A DNA stretch of 64,000 bases from Escherichia coli (lineage in GTDB: Bacteria > Pseudomonadota > Gammaproteobacteria > Enterobacterales > Enterobacteriaceae). Position 1 is the first letter of the stretch. Each line of letters begins with the position of its first letter. The notes under the pieces are model-generated. The model was not told where the DNA came from. It saw only the letters and a program-made list of their open reading frames with translations, and did not search any database. This document shows positions 45,810-57,922 of this stretch, one piece after another. The translations under genes were made by a program, and so were the position numbers. The DNA is taken from the NCBI GenBank assembly GCA_021307345.1, contig CP089930.1:2542001-2606000 (forward strand). Reading direction: 5' to 3'.

Positions 45810-46717
45810 AACGCGCTCCGGGTGTGAGAAAGGTTTTCAAAGGAGAGATCGGCATGAACCAGCAGCGTACCGCGACGATGCGCCCAGCAGCCGGTAGAGA
45901 CAGCGACGCCGATGGTAGACGGATGGCGAGCGGCAGATTCGATATGTACGCCCATCACTGAACTGTTGCCAGTCAGCCCTTGTGGGCCAATTCCCAGACG
46001 GTTGAGTCCTTCCTCCAGGCGTAGCTCCAGCTCTGCCGCTTTCGGATTGGGATGGCGGCTGCCAATCGGGCGCAAAATGGCTTTACGTGAGAGCACGGCG
46101 GCGGTTTCCACCGAGGTGGCGATGCCTACACCTACCAGTACCGGTGGACAGGCGTTTACGGCGAGGGTGGAGATATTTTCGAAGACGAATTTCACCACGC
46201 CTTCGTAGCCTTCCGATGGCATTAACACTTTTGAGCGGCCAGGTAGCGTGCAGCCGCCGCCAGCCATGTAAACTTCGATTTCCGCGTCGTCACCGTCGGG
46301 GACGATATCCCAGGTAACCCACGGTACGCCGCTACCGGTATTTTTGCCGGTGTTCACTTCGTCAAAAATTTCCACCGCGTTGTGGCGCAGTGGCGCTTTG
46401 ACGGTCGCCTCTTCCACGGCTTGCTTAAGAATGCTTTGCAGTTCGCCAAGCAGCGGGAAACGGGAACCGACCTTAACAAAAAACATGATTTCGCCGGTGT
46501 CCTGACAGGCCGGGCGATTCAGGTCGATCGCTTTTTGCATGTTATCGAACATCGTGTGGTAGATGATTTTCCCCATCGACGACGTTTCGGCGTCCCGAAG
46601 CTGTTTTAGTTTATCCACTACGTCATCAGGCATTCGGGTAGAAATCATGGCGGTAAAGTTAGCGACAATATCCGTCAACTTATTCACTGCCTGTTGTTTA
46701 TTACATTCGCTCATCAT
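45806..46717 (-). CDS. ttdA: TtdA, L(+)-tartrate dehydratase alpha subunit
   Basis: 303 residues from ATG 46717 (an adjacent ATG at 46714 is possible); the frame is open to 46771. Class I fumarase iron-sulfur domain (PF05681). The presumed 4Fe-4S ligands are Cys71 (RPACQDTGE) and Cys residues in NACPPVLVG and [10 protein letters not shown]. The labile cluster binds substrate. First gene of the operon, divergent from its activator ttdR. Confidence 0.97.
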
Positions 46718-46923
46718 GGCAACTCCAGTTTTTCTATTTGTCTGGAAAAATTCACCACCACAAACTACCACTAAAAATGTGGTTTTATATTTCTTGCCGC
46801 CGTGAAAATGTAATTAACAGTTCGTGAATCAACACGAAAATAAGAATGAATATTGCGCCAGAGCAGGGAATGGAAATGTTTTGCGAAATACACTGAGCCA
46901 GTCAAAATTGCGGATAGTTAACG
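46718..46923. promoter_or_regulatory. Divergent ttdA/ttdR control region
   Basis: 206 bases between the starts, where TtdR is expected to bind. ACCACAAACTACCACTAAAA and related T-N11-A motifs of LysR type can be drawn but none is decisive. Confidence 0.45.
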
Positions 46924-47856
46924 ATGCTGAATAGCTGGCCTTTAGCCAAAGACTTGCAGGTACTGGTAGAAATCGTCCATAGCGGCAGTTTTAGTGCCGC
47001 AGCGGCGACGCTTGGGCAGACGCCCGCATTTGTCACCAAACGAATCCAAATCCTTGAAAACACGCTGGCAACGACGCTACTTAACCGCTCCGCTCGCGGC
47101 GTGGCACTGACTGAAAGTGGCCAACGTTGTTACGAACATGCGCTGGAAATCCTCACCCAATATCAGCGACTGGTCGATGACGTCACGCAAATCAAAACGC
47201 GCCCGGAGGGGATGATTCGTATTGGCTGTAGTTTTGGTTTTGGGCGCAGTTATATTGCACCAGCCATTACCGAACTGATGCGCAATTACCCTGAGTTACA
47301 GGTGCATTTTGAATTGTTCGATCGGCAAATTGATTTAGTGCAGGATAATATTGATCTGGATATTCGTATTAATGATGAAATCCCTGATTATTATATTGCG
47401 CATCTTTTGACAAAAAATAAAAGAATATTATGCGCAGCACCTGAGTATCTGCAAAAATATTCCCAGCCACAATCCTTACAGGAATTAAGTCGTCATGACT
47501 GTCTGGTGACCAAAGAGCGCGATATGACCCACGGAATATGGGAGTTGGGGAACGGTCAGGAGAAAAAATCGGTGAAGGTAAGCGGGCATCTTTCCTCCAA
47601 CAGCGGTGAGATAGTGCTGCAATGGGCACTGGAAGGTAAAGGGATTATGCTGCGTTCCGAATGGGATGTGCTGCCGTTTCTGGAGAGTGGCAAACTGGTG
47701 CGAGTATTGCCGGAATATGCACAAAGCGCCAATATCTGGGCTGTCTATCGGGAGCCACTCTATCGCAGTATGAAGTTGCGCGTCTGCGTAGAGTTTCTGG
47801 CGGCGTGGTGCCAGCAACGGCTGGGCAAGCCCGCCGAAGGCTATCAGGTTTTGTAA
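46924..47856 (+). CDS. ttdR: TtdR, LysR-family activator of tartrate genes
   Basis: 310 residues. N-terminal winged helix-turn-helix ([23 protein letters not shown], about 20-45) and a C-terminal periplasmic-binding-like effector domain. It activates ttdABT during anaerobic growth with L- or meso-tartrate. Transcribed divergently from ttdA, the usual arrangement for LysR regulators. Full length. Confidence 0.96.
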   Translation: MLNSWPLAKDLQVLVEIVHSGSFSAAAATLGQTPAFVTKRIQILENTLATTLLNRSARGVALTESGQRCYEHALEILTQYQRLVDDVTQIKTRPEGMIRIGCSFGFGRSYIAPAITELMRNYPELQVHFELFDRQIDLVQDNIDLDIRINDEIPDYYIAHLLTKNKRILCAAPEYLQKYSQPQSLQELSRHDCLVTKERDMTHGIWELGNGQEKKSVKVSGHLSSNSGEIVLQWALEGKGIMLRSEWDVLPFLESGKLVRVLPEYAQSANIWAVYREPLYRSMKLRVCVEFLAAWCQQRLGKPAEGYQVL

Positions 47857-47868
47857 ACCTGCCAGAAA

Positions 47869-48486
47869 TCACTGCGGATCTTTTTCGCGCTTTCTTTTAA
47901 ATTTCGTCCAGATTTTTGTCTCCTGGCGACGCCACAGACGCTGGATGTTGTCATGATGACGCAGCAGGATCAGGCAAGAGAGCATAGAAACCGGAAAGGT
48001 GAATTGTGGCTTAAACCACCAGACATAAAACGGAGCAATCAGTGCGCTGACAATCGCTCCCAGCGACGAATAACCGCTGAGTAAAATGGTTAACAGCCAG
48101 GTTCCCGCCATCACACCCGTTAAATCCCAGCCAATTGGTGCGATTGCGCCAAAAGCGGTGGCAACGCCTTTTCCCCCTTTAAAACCGAAGAAAACCGGCC
48201 AGATGTGTCCAAGACAGGCGGCGATGGCAATTAAGCCTAGCCAGAAGGGGCTGACACCTAATTCATACGCGCCCCAGACGGGTAACATTCCTTTCAGAAC
48301 GTCGAAAATCAGCACTGCTACGGCTGCTCCCTTGCCACCGATACGTAACACATTGGTGGCGCCGGGATTGCCGGAGCCGCTGGTTCGCGGATCGGGCAGC
48401 CCACACAAGCGGCAAACCAGAATGGCACTGGAAATGGAGCCGCAGAGGTACGCGATGAGGATCATTCCAGGCGCGATTGCACTCAT
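47869..48486 (-). CDS. plsY: PlsY, acyl-phosphate:glycerol-3-phosphate acyltransferase
   Basis: 205-residue membrane enzyme with about five helices that makes lysophosphatidic acid from acyl phosphate. Conserved cytosolic motifs: [11 protein letters not shown] (about residue 36) and [15 protein letters not shown] (about 98). It contributes with PlsX beside the major PlsB route in E. coli. Divergent from folB, 104 bases apart. Confidence 0.97.
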   Translation of the reverse strand: MSAIAPGMILIAYLCGSISSAILVCRLCGLPDPRTSGSGNPGATNVLRIGGKGAAVAVLIFDVLKGMLPVWGAYELGVSPFWLGLIAIAACLGHIWPVFFGFKGGKGVATAFGAIAPIGWDLTGVMAGTWLLTILLSGYSSLGAIVSALIAPFYVWWFKPQFTFPVSMLSCLILLRHHDNIQRLWRRQETKIWTKFKRKREKDPQ

Positions 48487-48590
48487 AAGCTGTTCCGTTT
48501 TGAAAATTCGTGTTCAACGATGAATCTGTGGATAATACGCACATTTCGCCGGAAGTGGTATCCGGTTAGCCAAAAAGCAGGCAGGACGTG

Positions 48591-48959
48591 ATGGATATTG
48601 TATTTATAGAGCAACTTTCGGTAATCACCACTATTGGTGTTTACGACTGGGAACAGACGATCGAACAGAAGTTGGTGTTCGATATCGAAATGGCGTGGGA
48701 TAACCGTAAAGCGGCGAAAAGCGATGATGTGGCGGATTGTCTCAGCTACGCTGACATTGCCGAAACGGTGGTCAGCCACGTCGAGGGCGCGCGTTTTGCA
48801 CTGGTGGAACGCGTGGCGGAAGAGGTGGCGGAGCTGCTGTTGACTCGCTTTAACTCGCCGTGGGTGCGTATCAAACTCAGCAAGCCAGGCGCAGTGGCGC
48901 GTGCGGCGAATGTTGGCGTCATCATTGAGCGTGGCAATAATCTGAAAGAAAATAATTAA
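48591..48959 (+). CDS. folB: FolB, dihydroneopterin aldolase
   Basis: 122 residues from ATG 48591 after a CAGGA ribosome site; a GTG just upstream adds one residue. T-fold enzyme of folate synthesis that cleaves 7,8-dihydroneopterin to 6-hydroxymethyl-dihydropterin and glycolaldehyde. Motifs IGVYDWEQ, LSYADIAE and the catalytic Lys in KLSKPGAV are present. Confidence 0.98.
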   Translation: MDIVFIEQLSVITTIGVYDWEQTIEQKLVFDIEMAWDNRKAAKSDDVADCLSYADIAETVVSHVEGARFALVERVAEEVAELLLTRFNSPWVRIKLSKPGAVARAANVGVIIERGNNLKENN

Positions 48960-49049
48960 TTTTACAGCTGTTAAACCAAACGGTTATAACCTGGTCATAC
49001 TGCAGTAGTTCGGACAAGCGGTACATTTTTATAATTTAGGGGTTTATTG

Positions 49050-49871
49050 ATGAGCGATATGCACTCGCTGCTGATAGCGGCAATATTGGGTGTGGTCGAA
49101 GGATTGACAGAATTTCTGCCGGTATCCAGCACGGGCCATATGATTATTGTCGGTCATTTGTTGGGATTTGAGGGCGACACGGCGAAAACCTTTGAAGTCG
49201 TGATCCAGTTAGGATCAATTCTGGCGGTAGTAGTGATGTTCTGGCGGCGTCTGTTTGGCCTGATTGGCATTCACTTTGGGCGTCCGTTGCAGCACGAAGG
49301 AGAAAGCAAAGGTCGGTTAACGCTGATCCACATTTTGCTGGGGATGATCCCGGCGGTGGTACTGGGGCTATTGTTCCACGATACGATTAAGTCGTTGTTT
49401 AACCCGATAAATGTGATGTATGCGCTGGTTGTTGGCGGTCTGTTGCTGATTGCCGCTGAATGCCTGAAGCCGAAAGAGCCGCGTGCGCCGGGTCTGGATG
49501 ATATGACGTATCGTCAGGCGTTTATGATTGGCTGTTTCCAGTGTCTGGCGCTGTGGCCGGGTTTCTCCCGTTCCGGGGCGACCATTTCAGGTGGGATGCT
49601 GATGGGGGTGAGCCGTTACGCTGCTTCCGAGTTCTCGTTCCTGCTGGCGGTGCCGATGATGATGGGCGCAACGGCGCTCGATCTCTACAAAAGCTGGGGC
49701 TTCCTGACAACCGGCGATATCCCGATGTTTGCCGTTGGGTTTATCACCGCCTTCGTAGTGGCACTGATTGCGATTAAAACCTTCCTGCAACTGATTAAGC
49801 GCATTTCGTTTATCCCGTTCGCCATTTATCGCTTTATTGTGGCGGCTGCGGTGTACGTTGTGTTCTTTTGA
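49050..49871 (+). CDS. uppP: UppP (BacA), undecaprenyl-pyrophosphate phosphatase
   Basis: 273-residue integral membrane phosphatase that recycles undecaprenyl pyrophosphate to the lipid carrier used in peptidoglycan synthesis. The two family signatures are present: [14 protein letters not shown] (residues 17-30) and [14 protein letters not shown] (about 172). Start at the ATG, not the TTG one codon before. Overproduction of this protein gives bacitracin resistance. Followed by a dispersed palindromic element. Confidence 0.98.
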
Positions 49872-49900
49872 TTGAGAAAAGGTTCGGGAGCAGGCTTGGT

Positions 49901-50006
49901 TTTCTCCCTCGCTCTGTAGGGAGAAGGCCGGGGTGAGGGTGATTGTTCGCACCGGTGCTGGTCTGTTCCCCTCACCCTAACCCTCTCCCCGAAGGGGCGA
50001 GGGGAC
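49901..50006 (-). repeat. Dispersed palindromic element, copy 2 (inverted)
   Basis: The reverse complement of this segment is nearly identical to 14647-14752: CTCCCTCGCTCTGTAGGGAG arm, GGGGTGAGGGTGATT-TTCGCACC centre and CCCTCTCCCCGAAGGGGCGA arm. It lies between the convergent uppP and cca genes and may also act as their terminator. Confidence 0.82.
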
Positions 50007-50033
50007 GGTTCGTGCTAACGTTTAGTTTTATAC

Positions 50034-51272
50034 TCATTCAGGCTTTGGGCAACGTTGTTCCTTCCAGCTGGCTACCGCCGCAATCCTCCGTCGGGTCAGC
50101 TCCTCGCGAATCTCCACACCTTTAAATCCTGCTTCAACGACGGCTTTTGTCGGCACTGACTGTGCCACTTCCCAGGCTTCGCGCAACCAGCGGCCTTGTG
50201 GGTAGTCTGCCGCTTCAAAGCCGGTTCTGCCGCGCACGTCAGCCTCGCTGGTCAGCGCCAGTTGCTCGACACGCTGCGGTTTACGCCAGGCGTCAATGGA
50301 ATCAAATAATTTGACGATGGTTTTTGGGTTCAGCATTGGGAAGGTGTGGATGAGATCGTGAAACTCAGCCACCAGTCTGGCTAAATCGCGAATTTCATTT
50401 GGCACGCGCAGACGCTGGCATAGTTGTTCCACTAACTTAACACCCGCCGGGCCATGACCATGATGACGCGGCCAGAGTTCTGGCGGCGTCAGTCCTTTAC
50501 CGAGATCGTGGCATAAAGTTGCGAAACGGACATCGACCTGCGGACTCAGCATCGCCGCCATTGAGAGCGTCATTAAGGTATGAATACCCGTGTCGATTTC
50601 CGGATGCCACTTGGCAGGGGCCGGAACGCCAAACAGTGCGTTAATTTCCGGGAATAAAACGCGAAGTGCGCCGCAATCGCGCAGTACCTGGAAGAACACC
50701 TGTGGATTGCGGGTGGTGAGGGCGCTTTCCGTCTCTTTCCATACCCGTTCAGGCGTCAGGTGTTCCAGTTCACCCGCATGGGTCATCTCGCGCATCAGCG
50801 TCAGAGTTTCATCGGCAATACGAAAACCGAGGTGGGCATAACGCGCAGCAAAACGCGCCACGCGCAGTACGCGTAACGGATCTTCGCCAAAAGCGGGGGA
50901 AACATGGCGCAACAGACGATTTTGCAGATCGCCCAGACCGTTGTACGGGTCGATAATCTCGCCGTTATCGTCCTGGGCCAGCGCATTAATGGTCAGATCG
51001 CGACGCTTAAGATCATCTTCCAGCGTGACATCCGGTGCGGCATAGCAGGTAAAACCGGTGTAACCGGAACCGGATTTCCGTTCGGTACGTGCCAGCGCAT
51101 ACTCTTCATGCGTTTGCGGATGCAGAAAAACAGGAAAATCGCGGCCTACCTGCTGGTAGCCCGCGTCGAGCATCTCCTGTGGCGTACTGCCGACCACCAC
51201 CCAATCTCTGTCTTTGACCGGTAGCCCTAACAATGCATCCCGAACCGCACCACCGACCAGATAAATCTTCAC
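50034..51272 (-). CDS. cca: Cca, tRNA nucleotidyltransferase / HD-domain repair enzyme
   Basis: 412 residues. N-terminal class II nucleotidyltransferase head with [10 protein letters not shown] (about 7) and the metal-binding DRD (Asp21, Asp23), neck and body domains, then a C-terminal HD domain ([22 protein letters not shown], about 254) giving phosphatase and phosphodiesterase activities. It repairs CCA ends of tRNAs. Confidence 0.97.
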   Translation of the reverse strand: MKIYLVGGAVRDALLGLPVKDRDWVVVGSTPQEMLDAGYQQVGRDFPVFLHPQTHEEYALARTERKSGSGYTGFTCYAAPDVTLEDDLKRRDLTINALAQDDNGEIIDPYNGLGDLQNRLLRHVSPAFGEDPLRVLRVARFAARYAHLGFRIADETLTLMREMTHAGELEHLTPERVWKETESALTTRNPQVFFQVLRDCGALRVLFPEINALFGVPAPAKWHPEIDTGIHTLMTLSMAAMLSPQVDVRFATLCHDLGKGLTPPELWPRHHGHGPAGVKLVEQLCQRLRVPNEIRDLARLVAEFHDLIHTFPMLNPKTIVKLFDSIDAWRKPQRVEQLALTSEADVRGRTGFEAADYPQGRWLREAWEVAQSVPTKAVVEAGFKGVEIREELTRRRIAAVASWKEQRCPKPE

Positions 51273-51335
51273 GCCATCTTCCCTTCGTCAAATACACAAT
51301 TCCTAATAATAAGACAGTGCAACGAAGAAGGCGAT

Positions 51336-51956
51336 TTAGTTCATCCAGCGATCTTTACGTTTGCGCGTTGGGATCAGGTGCGGCAATACCAGACCGAGCA
51401 GCAAGCCAAGTCCCAGCACGCCGCCACCATACATAAACCACTGCATGATGATGGTGCGCTGTTTGTCATCCAGCTGAACGCTGGCGGCATCGACTTTTTT
51501 CTGCGCGACAATCAGTTCGTTTTTCAGCTTCTGATTTTCTTCTTTTAACCCGTTGATCACACTGTCGCTCTGCGCCACTTTTTGCTGCATTTCTGCGGTG
51601 CGCTGATTCCAGGTGTTATCGATATTGGTGAGCTTATCGGTCAGGGTTCTGACCTGATTTTCCAGATCTGGCACTCGGGAGCGCAGGCTTGGCTCAGTAC
51701 TCAGTTGTTTCAACGGGATCCAGGCGGTACGGCCGGAGCTGTCTTTCACCTGGGCATAATTGGTGTTGGCGTCAGTTTGTAATAATGTCACTTCTTCACC
51801 GGCGTTCACGGTGCCCACGAGGCGATAATGATCTCCCGGACCACTGCGAACCCAGGTATTCAGTTCGTCAGAAACATAGCGTTTTTCTTCCGCGTGAGAG
51901 ACGGCAGTGGCGCTAAGCGCGAGTAAAGTTAGTGCGATCAGGCGTAATTTTGGCAT
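51336..51956 (-). CDS. ygiM: YgiM, SH3-domain membrane-anchored protein
   Basis: 206 residues: signal peptide (to about residue 22, VSHA|EEK), a bacterial SH3 domain (about 25-90, LNTWVRSGPGDHYRLVGTVNAGEEV), a coiled coil (about 95-165) and a C-terminal membrane helix (FMYGGGVLGLGLLLGLVLPHL) with a basic tail. TIGR04211-type family. Role unknown; SH3b domains often contact peptidoglycan. Divergent from ygiF. Confidence 0.9.
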   Translation of the reverse strand: MPKLRLIALTLLALSATAVSHAEEKRYVSDELNTWVRSGPGDHYRLVGTVNAGEEVTLLQTDANTNYAQVKDSSGRTAWIPLKQLSTEPSLRSRVPDLENQVRTLTDKLTNIDNTWNQRTAEMQQKVAQSDSVINGLKEENQKLKNELIVAQKKVDAASVQLDDKQRTIIMQWFMYGGGVLGLGLLLGLVLPHLIPTRKRKDRWMN

Positions 51957-52197
51957 CAGGCTGTCGTTATTGTCATGGAAAGTGGAACGATAGTAGTGGC
52001 ATCAGTGTTGCTGCGCAAAGCATTCGGTATCAATCAGAATCCTCTGTGTCAGCTTTTGCCACTGTCTCAAACTTTTACGCCCGTCAAAATGCTCGTTGCA
52101 TGGCAATTTGGCGCAAAATACTATCTACTGACAAAAAAGATCGCATTTAGTTCGCCGTTCATCGTCACTTATGTGACATAACCGATAAGTAAAGGCC

Positions 52198-53499
52198 ATG
52201 GCTCAGGAAATCGAATTAAAGTTTATTGTTAATCACAGTGCCGTTGAGGCGTTGCGTGACCATCTCAATACGCTGGGCGGCGAGCATCATGATCCCGTGC
52301 AGTTACTGAACATTTACTACGAAACGCCGGATAACTGGTTGCGTGGGCACGACATGGGGCTGCGTATTCGTGGCGAAAACGGTCGCTATGAGATGACCAT
52401 GAAAGTTGCCGGACGGGTAACGGGCGGATTGCACCAGCGCCCGGAATATAACGTGGCGTTGAGTGAACCGACGCTCGATCTGGCGCAGTTACCGACGGAA
52501 GTCTGGCCAAACGGTGAGTTACCTGCCGATCTCGCGTCCCGCGTGCAGCCGCTGTTCAGCACCGATTTTTATCGCGAAAAATGGCTGGTGGAGGTCGATG
52601 GCAGCCAGATTGAAATCGCTCTCGATCAGGGCGAGGTGAAAGCCGGTGAATTTGCTGAACCTATCTGTGAGCTGGAACTGGAGCTGCTTAGCGGTGAAAC
52701 GCGCGCGGTGCTGAAACTGGCGAACCAACTGGTATCGCAAACCGGATTACGCCAGGGCAGCCTGAGTAAAGCAGCGCGTGGCTATCATCTGGCGCAGGGC
52801 AATCCCACGCGTGAAATCAAACCCACCACCATTCTGCATGTTGCGGCAAAAGCCGATGTGGAACAGGGGCTGGAAGCGGCGCTGGAGCTGGCGTTAGCGC
52901 AATGGCAATATCATGAAGAGCTGTGGGTGCGCGGCAACGATGCGGCGAAAGAGCAGGTGCTGGCAGCCATCGGTCTTGTTCGCCATACGCTGATGCTGTT
53001 CGGTGGTATTGTGCCAAGAAAAGCGAGCACTCACTTACGTGACCTGCTGACCCAATGCGAGGCGACCATTGCTTCTGCGGTTTCTGCCGTGACGGCGGTC
53101 TACTCTACCGAAACGGCAATGGCGAAGCTGGCGTTGACCGAATGGCTGGTCAGCAAAGCCTGGCAGCCGTTTTTAGATGCCAAAGCGCAGGGCAAAATGA
53201 GCGACTCCTTTAAACGCTTTGCCGATATCCATCTTTCCCGCCATGCCGCTGAACTGAAAAGCGTTTTTTGCCAACCGTTAGGCGATCGCTACCGTGACCA
53301 GTTACCACGTCTGACGCGTGATATTGACTCAATACTGTTGCTGGCGGGTTACTACGATCCTCTCGTTGCGCAAGACTGGCTGGAGAACTGGCAGGGACTG
53401 CGTCACGCCATTGCGACCGGGCAACGCATTGAAATTGAACATTTCCGTAATGAGGCAAACAATCAGGAACCGTTCTGGTTGCACAGCGGAAAACGTTAA
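52198..53499 (+). CDS. ygiF: YgiF, inorganic triphosphatase (CYTH-CHAD)
   Basis: 433 residues. N-terminal CYTH domain with the EIELKF (ExExK) signature at residues 4-9, which hydrolyses tripolyphosphate, and a C-terminal CHAD helical domain (from about 215) with conserved His residues that binds polyphosphate. Stops 22 bases before glnE and is probably co-transcribed with it. Confidence 0.95.
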   Translation: MAQEIELKFIVNHSAVEALRDHLNTLGGEHHDPVQLLNIYYETPDNWLRGHDMGLRIRGENGRYEMTMKVAGRVTGGLHQRPEYNVALSEPTLDLAQLPTEVWPNGELPADLASRVQPLFSTDFYREKWLVEVDGSQIEIALDQGEVKAGEFAEPICELELELLSGETRAVLKLANQLVSQTGLRQGSLSKAARGYHLAQGNPTREIKPTTILHVAAKADVEQGLEAALELALAQWQYHEELWVRGNDAAKEQVLAAIGLVRHTLMLFGGIVPRKASTHLRDLLTQCEATIASAVSAVTAVYSTETAMAKLALTEWLVSKAWQPFLDAKAQGKMSDSFKRFADIHLSRHAAELKSVFCQPLGDRYRDQLPRLTRDIDSILLLAGYYDPLVAQDWLENWQGLRHAIATGQRIEIEHFRNEANNQEPFWLHSGKR

Positions 53500-53521
53500 T
53501 CAGGCAAGGATAAAATCGCTT

Positions 53522-56362
53522 ATGAAGCCGCTCTCTTCACCGTTACAGCAGTACTGGCAGACCGTTGTTGAGCGGCTGCCAGCGCCTTTAGCCGAGGAAT
53601 CACTTAGCACACAGGCGAAGTCAGTACTTACTTTTAGTGATTTTGTGCAGGACAGCGTAATTGCGCATCCAGAGTGGCTAACGGAACTGGAAAGCCAGTC
53701 GCCGCAGGCCGACGAATGGCAGCATTACGCTGCATGGTTGCAGAAGGCGCTCAGTGATGTAAGCGATGAAGTCAGTTTAATGCGCGAGCTGCGTCTGTTC
53801 CGGCGGCGCATTATGGTGCGCATCGCCTGGGCGCAAACTCTGGCGCTGGTGACTGAAGAGAGCATTTTACAGCAGCTCAGCCATCTGGCGGAGACGCTGA
53901 TTGTCGCAGCGCGTGACTGGCTATATGAAGCCTGCTGTCGCGAGTGGGGAACGCCGTGCAATGCGCAGGGCGAAGCGCAACCGCTGCTGATTTTAGGCAT
54001 GGGTAAGCTGGGCGGTGGGGAACTGAATTTCTCCTCAGATATCGATCTGATTTTTGCCTGGCCGGAACATGGCTGTACGCAGGGCGGACGCCGCGAACTG
54101 GATAACGCTCAGTTCTTTACCCGCATGGGCCAGCGGCTGATTAAAGTGTTGGATCAACCGACGCAAGATGGCTTTGTCTATCGCGTGGATATGCGTCTGC
54201 GTCCGTTTGGCGAAAGCGGCCCGCTGGTGTTGAGTTTTGCGGCGCTGGAAGATTATTACCAGGAGCAGGGGCGCGACTGGGAGCGTTATGCGATGGTCAA
54301 GGCGCGGATTATGGGCGATAGCGATGGCGTCTATGCTAACGAATTGCGTGCGATGCTGCGTCCGTTTGTTTTCCGCCGTTACATCGATTTCAGCGTCATC
54401 CAGTCGCTGCGCAACATGAAAGGGATGATTGCCCGTGAAGTGCGTCGACGCGGTTTGACCGACAACATCAAACTTGGCGCGGGCGGTATTCGCGAAATTG
54501 AATTTATCGTCCAGGTGTTCCAGCTCATTCGCGGCGGACGTGAACCGTCGCTGCAATCGCGCTCTTTACTGCCGACACTCAGCGCCATTGCCGCACTGCA
54601 TCTGCTTTCTGAAAATGACGCCGAACAATTGCGAGTGGCATATCTGTTCCTGCGGCGTCTGGAAAACCTGCTGCAAAGCATTAACGACGAACAAACCCAG
54701 ACGCTTCCCGCTGATGAGCTTAACCGTGCGCGGCTGGCGTGGGCGATGGACTTCGCTGACTGGTCGCAATTGACCGGGGCGTTGACCGGACATATGACCA
54801 ATGTGCGCCGGGTATTTAATGAACTGATTGGCGACGATGAAAGCGAAACTCAGGAAGAGTCGCTGTCGGAACAGTGGCGTGAGCTGTGGCAGGATGCGTT
54901 GCAGGAAGATGACACCACGCCAGTGCTGGCGCATCTTAGCGAGGATGATCGCAAACAGGTGCTAACGCTGATTGCCGATTTCCGCAAAGAGTTGGATAAA
55001 CGCACCATTGGGCCTCGCGGGCGTCAGGTGCTCGACCATCTGATGCCGCATCTGCTAAGTGATGTCTGTGCGCGTGAAGACGCTGCTGTCACGCTGTCGC
55101 GTATTACCGCCTTGTTGGTGGGGATTGTTACTCGCACCACTTATCTTGAGTTGCTTAGTGAATTTCCGGCGGCACTTAAGCATTTGATTTCTCTGTGTGC
55201 CGCATCGCCGATGATTGCCAGCCAACTGGCGCGTTATCCATTATTGCTGGATGAACTGCTCGATCCAAATACCCTCTACCAACCGACGGCGACCGATGCC
55301 TACCGTGATGAGTTGCGCCAGTATTTGCTGCGCGTGCCGGAAGATGACGAAGAACAACAGCTTGAGGCGCTACGCCAGTTTAAACAGGCGCAACTGTTAC
55401 GCATTGCGGCAGCGGATATCGCCGGTACGCTACCGGTGATGAAAGTGAGCGATCACTTAACCTGGCTGGCGGAAGCAATGATAGATGCTGTCGTTCAGCA
55501 GGCGTGGGTTCAAATGGTCGCCCGCTACGGTAAGCCGAATCACTTAAACGAACGCGAAGGCCGTGGTTTTGCGGTAGTCGGTTATGGCAAGCTGGGCGGT
55601 TGGGAGTTAGGTTACAGTTCCGATCTTGACCTTATCTTCCTCCATGATTGCCCGATGGATGTGATGACCGACGGCGAGCGGGAAATCGATGGGCGGCAAT
55701 TTTATCTGCGTCTGGCGCAACGCATTATGCATCTGTTTAGTACGCGCACTTCTTCCGGCATTTTGTACGAAGTGGATGCGCGGCTGCGTCCGTCCGGGGC
55801 AGCGGGAATGCTGGTGACATCCGCTGAAGCGTTTGCTGATTATCAGAAAAACGAGGCCTGGACGTGGGAACATCAGGCACTGGTTCGTGCGCGTGTGGTA
55901 TATGGCGATCCACAGCTCACTGCGCACTTTGACGCGGTGCGTCGGGAAATTATGATGCTGCCGCGTGAAAGTAAAACTCTGCAAACGGAAGTACGGGAAA
56001 TGCGTGAGAAAATGCGCGCTCATCTCGGCAATAAACATCGCGATCGCTTTGATATCAAAGCCGATGAAGGCGGAATTACCGATATCGAATTTATTACTCA
56101 ATATCTGGTGTTGCGCTACGCTCATGAAAAAACGAAGTTAACGCGCTGGTCAGACAACGTGCGCATTCTGGAACTGCTGGCGCAAAACGACATTATGGAA
56201 GAGCAGGAAGCGATGGCGCTGACCCGTGCTTACACCACGCTGCGCGATGAACTTCATCATCTGGCGTTACAGGAATTACCGGGTCATGTGCCGGATGAGT
56301 GCTTCACCGCAGAGCGTGAACTGGTGCGGGCAAGCTGGCAGAAGTGGCTGGTGGAAGAATGA
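53522..56362 (+). CDS. glnE: GlnE, glutamine synthetase adenylyltransferase/deadenylase
   Basis: 946 residues from ATG 53522 (AAGGA ribosome site); the frame extends back into ygiF but is not used. Two nucleotidyltransferase domains show the duplicated signature: [20 protein letters not shown] (about 160, removes AMP) and [20 protein letters not shown] (about 690, adds AMP), separated by a regulatory linker that senses PII. It tunes glutamine synthetase to nitrogen supply. Followed by hldE. Confidence 0.98.
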   Translation: MKPLSSPLQQYWQTVVERLPAPLAEESLSTQAKSVLTFSDFVQDSVIAHPEWLTELESQSPQADEWQHYAAWLQKALSDVSDEVSLMRELRLFRRRIMVRIAWAQTLALVTEESILQQLSHLAETLIVAARDWLYEACCREWGTPCNAQGEAQPLLILGMGKLGGGELNFSSDIDLIFAWPEHGCTQGGRRELDNAQFFTRMGQRLIKVLDQPTQDGFVYRVDMRLRPFGESGPLVLSFAALEDYYQEQGRDWERYAMVKARIMGDSDGVYANELRAMLRPFVFRRYIDFSVIQSLRNMKGMIAREVRRRGLTDNIKLGAGGIREIEFIVQVFQLIRGGREPSLQSRSLLPTLSAIAALHLLSENDAEQLRVAYLFLRRLENLLQSINDEQTQTLPADELNRARLAWAMDFADWSQLTGALTGHMTNVRRVFNELIGDDESETQEESLSEQWRELWQDALQEDDTTPVLAHLSEDDRKQVLTLIADFRKELDKRTIGPRGRQVLDHLMPHLLSDVCAREDAAVTLSRITALLVGIVTRTTYLELLSEFPAALKHLISLCAASPMIASQLARYPLLLDELLDPNTLYQPTATDAYRDELRQYLLRVPEDDEEQQLEALRQFKQAQLLRIAAADIAGTLPVMKVSDHLTWLAEAMIDAVVQQAWVQMVARYGKPNHLNEREGRGFAVVGYGKLGGWELGYSSDLDLIFLHDCPMDVMTDGEREIDGRQFYLRLAQRIMHLFSTRTSSGILYEVDARLRPSGAAGMLVTSAEAFADYQKNEAWTWEHQALVRARVVYGDPQLTAHFDAVRREIMMLPRESKTLQTEVREMREKMRAHLGNKHRDRFDIKADEGGITDIEFITQYLVLRYAHEKTKLTRWSDNVRILELLAQNDIMEEQEAMALTRAYTTLRDELHHLALQELPGHVPDECFTAERELVRASWQKWLVEE

Positions 56363-56409
56363 AGTGTGATATTATCGCGCGCAAATTTTGAATCTCTCAG
56401 GAGACAGGA

Positions 56410-57843
56410 ATGAAAGTAACGCTGCCAGAGTTTGAACGTGCAGGAGTGATGGTGGTTGGTGATGTGATGCTGGATCGTTACTGGTACGGTCCCACCAGCC
56501 GTATCTCGCCGGAAGCGCCGGTGCCCGTGGTTAAAGTTAATACCATTGAAGAACGTCCGGGCGGCGCAGCCAACGTGGCGATGAACATCGCTTCTCTTGG
56601 TGCTAACGCTCGCCTGGTCGGGTTGACCGGTATTGATGATGCGGCGCGTGCGCTGAGTAAATCACTGGCGGACGTCAACGTAAAATGCGACTTCGTTTCT
56701 GTGCCAACGCATCCGACCATCACCAAACTGCGGGTGCTTTCCCGTAACCAACAGTTGATCCGCCTGGATTTCGAAGAAGGTTTCGAAGGTGTTGATCCGC
56801 AGCCGCTGCATGAGCGGATTAATCAGGCGCTAAGTTCGATTGGCGCGCTGGTGCTTTCTGACTACGCCAAAGGTGCGCTGGCAAGCGTGCAGCAGATGAT
56901 CCAACTGGCGCGTAAGGCGGGCGTTCCGGTGCTGATTGATCCAAAAGGCACCGATTTTGAACGTTACCGTGGCGCTACGCTGCTGACGCCAAATCTCTCA
57001 GAATTTGAAGCCGTTGTCGGTAAATGTAAGACCGAAGAAGAGATTGTTGAACGTGGCATGAAACTGATTGCCGATTACGAACTTTCTGCGCTGCTGGTGA
57101 CCCGTTCAGAGCAGGGTATGTCGCTGCTGCAACCGGGTAAAGCGCCGCTGCATATGCCAACCCAGGCGCAGGAAGTGTATGACGTTACCGGTGCGGGTGA
57201 CACGGTAATTGGTGTACTGGCGGCAACACTGGCGGCGGGTAATTCGCTGGAAGAAGCCTGCTTCTTTGCCAATGCGGCGGCGGGCGTAGTGGTCGGCAAA
57301 CTGGGAACCTCCACGGTTTCGCCGATTGAGCTGGAAAACGCGGTGCGTGGACGTGCGGACACCGGCTTTGGCGTGATGACCGAAGAGGAGCTGAAGCTGG
57401 CCGTAGCGGCGGCGCGTAAACGCGGTGAAAAAGTGGTAATGACCAACGGCGTCTTCGACATTCTCCATGCCGGGCATGTCTCCTATCTGGCAAACGCCCG
57501 CAAACTGGGTGACCGCCTGATTGTCGCAGTGAACAGCGATGCTTCCACCAAACGACTGAAAGGGGATTCTCGTCCGGTTAACCCGCTCGAACAGCGTATG
57601 ATTGTGCTGGGCGCACTGGAAGCTGTCGACTGGGTGGTGTCGTTTGAAGAAGACACGCCGCAGCGCCTGATCGCCGGCATCTTGCCAGATCTGCTGGTGA
57701 AAGGCGGCGACTATAAACCGGAAGAGATCGCCGGGAGTGAAGAAGTCTGGGCCAACGGCGGTGAAGTGCTGGTGCTCAACTTTGAAGACGGTTGCTCGAC
57801 GACCAATATCATCAAGAAGATCCAACAGGATAAAAAAGGCTAA
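56410..57843 (+). CDS. hldE: HldE, bifunctional heptose kinase/adenylyltransferase
   Basis: 477 residues. N-terminal ribokinase-type domain (to about 318; [25 protein letters not shown]) phosphorylates heptose 7-phosphate; C-terminal cytidylyltransferase-type domain (from about 344; [14 protein letters not shown] with the HxGH motif) makes ADP-heptose for the lipopolysaccharide core. The product is also an innate immune signal in the host. Follows glnE by 47 bases. Confidence 0.98.
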   Translation: MKVTLPEFERAGVMVVGDVMLDRYWYGPTSRISPEAPVPVVKVNTIEERPGGAANVAMNIASLGANARLVGLTGIDDAARALSKSLADVNVKCDFVSVPTHPTITKLRVLSRNQQLIRLDFEEGFEGVDPQPLHERINQALSSIGALVLSDYAKGALASVQQMIQLARKAGVPVLIDPKGTDFERYRGATLLTPNLSEFEAVVGKCKTEEEIVERGMKLIADYELSALLVTRSEQGMSLLQPGKAPLHMPTQAQEVYDVTGAGDTVIGVLAATLAAGNSLEEACFFANAAAGVVVGKLGTSTVSPIELENAVRGRADTGFGVMTEEELKLAVAAARKRGEKVVMTNGVFDILHAGHVSYLANARKLGDRLIVAVNSDASTKRLKGDSRPVNPLEQRMIVLGALEAVDWVVSFEEDTPQRLIAGILPDLLVKGGDYKPEEIAGSEEVWANGGEVLVLNFEDGCSTTNIIKKIQQDKKG

Positions 57844-57887
57844 CCGGAAAGCGGTTCACAGATCTCGTTTCGTACCTGGCAGGCCTA

Positions 57888-57916
57888 TTGACGCTGTTGT
57901 TTTTTCAACCTAGAGT
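57888..57916 (+). promoter_or_regulatory. sib RNA promoter
   Basis: TTGACG (57888-57893), a 17-base spacer and TAGAGT (57911-57916), a strong sigma70 pattern, just before the sib RNA. Confidence 0.8.
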
Positions 57917-57922
57917 AAAGGA

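Noticed and set aside
57106-57825. 239-codon open frame antisense to hldE
   Set aside because: Shadow frame; hldE has full domain structure.
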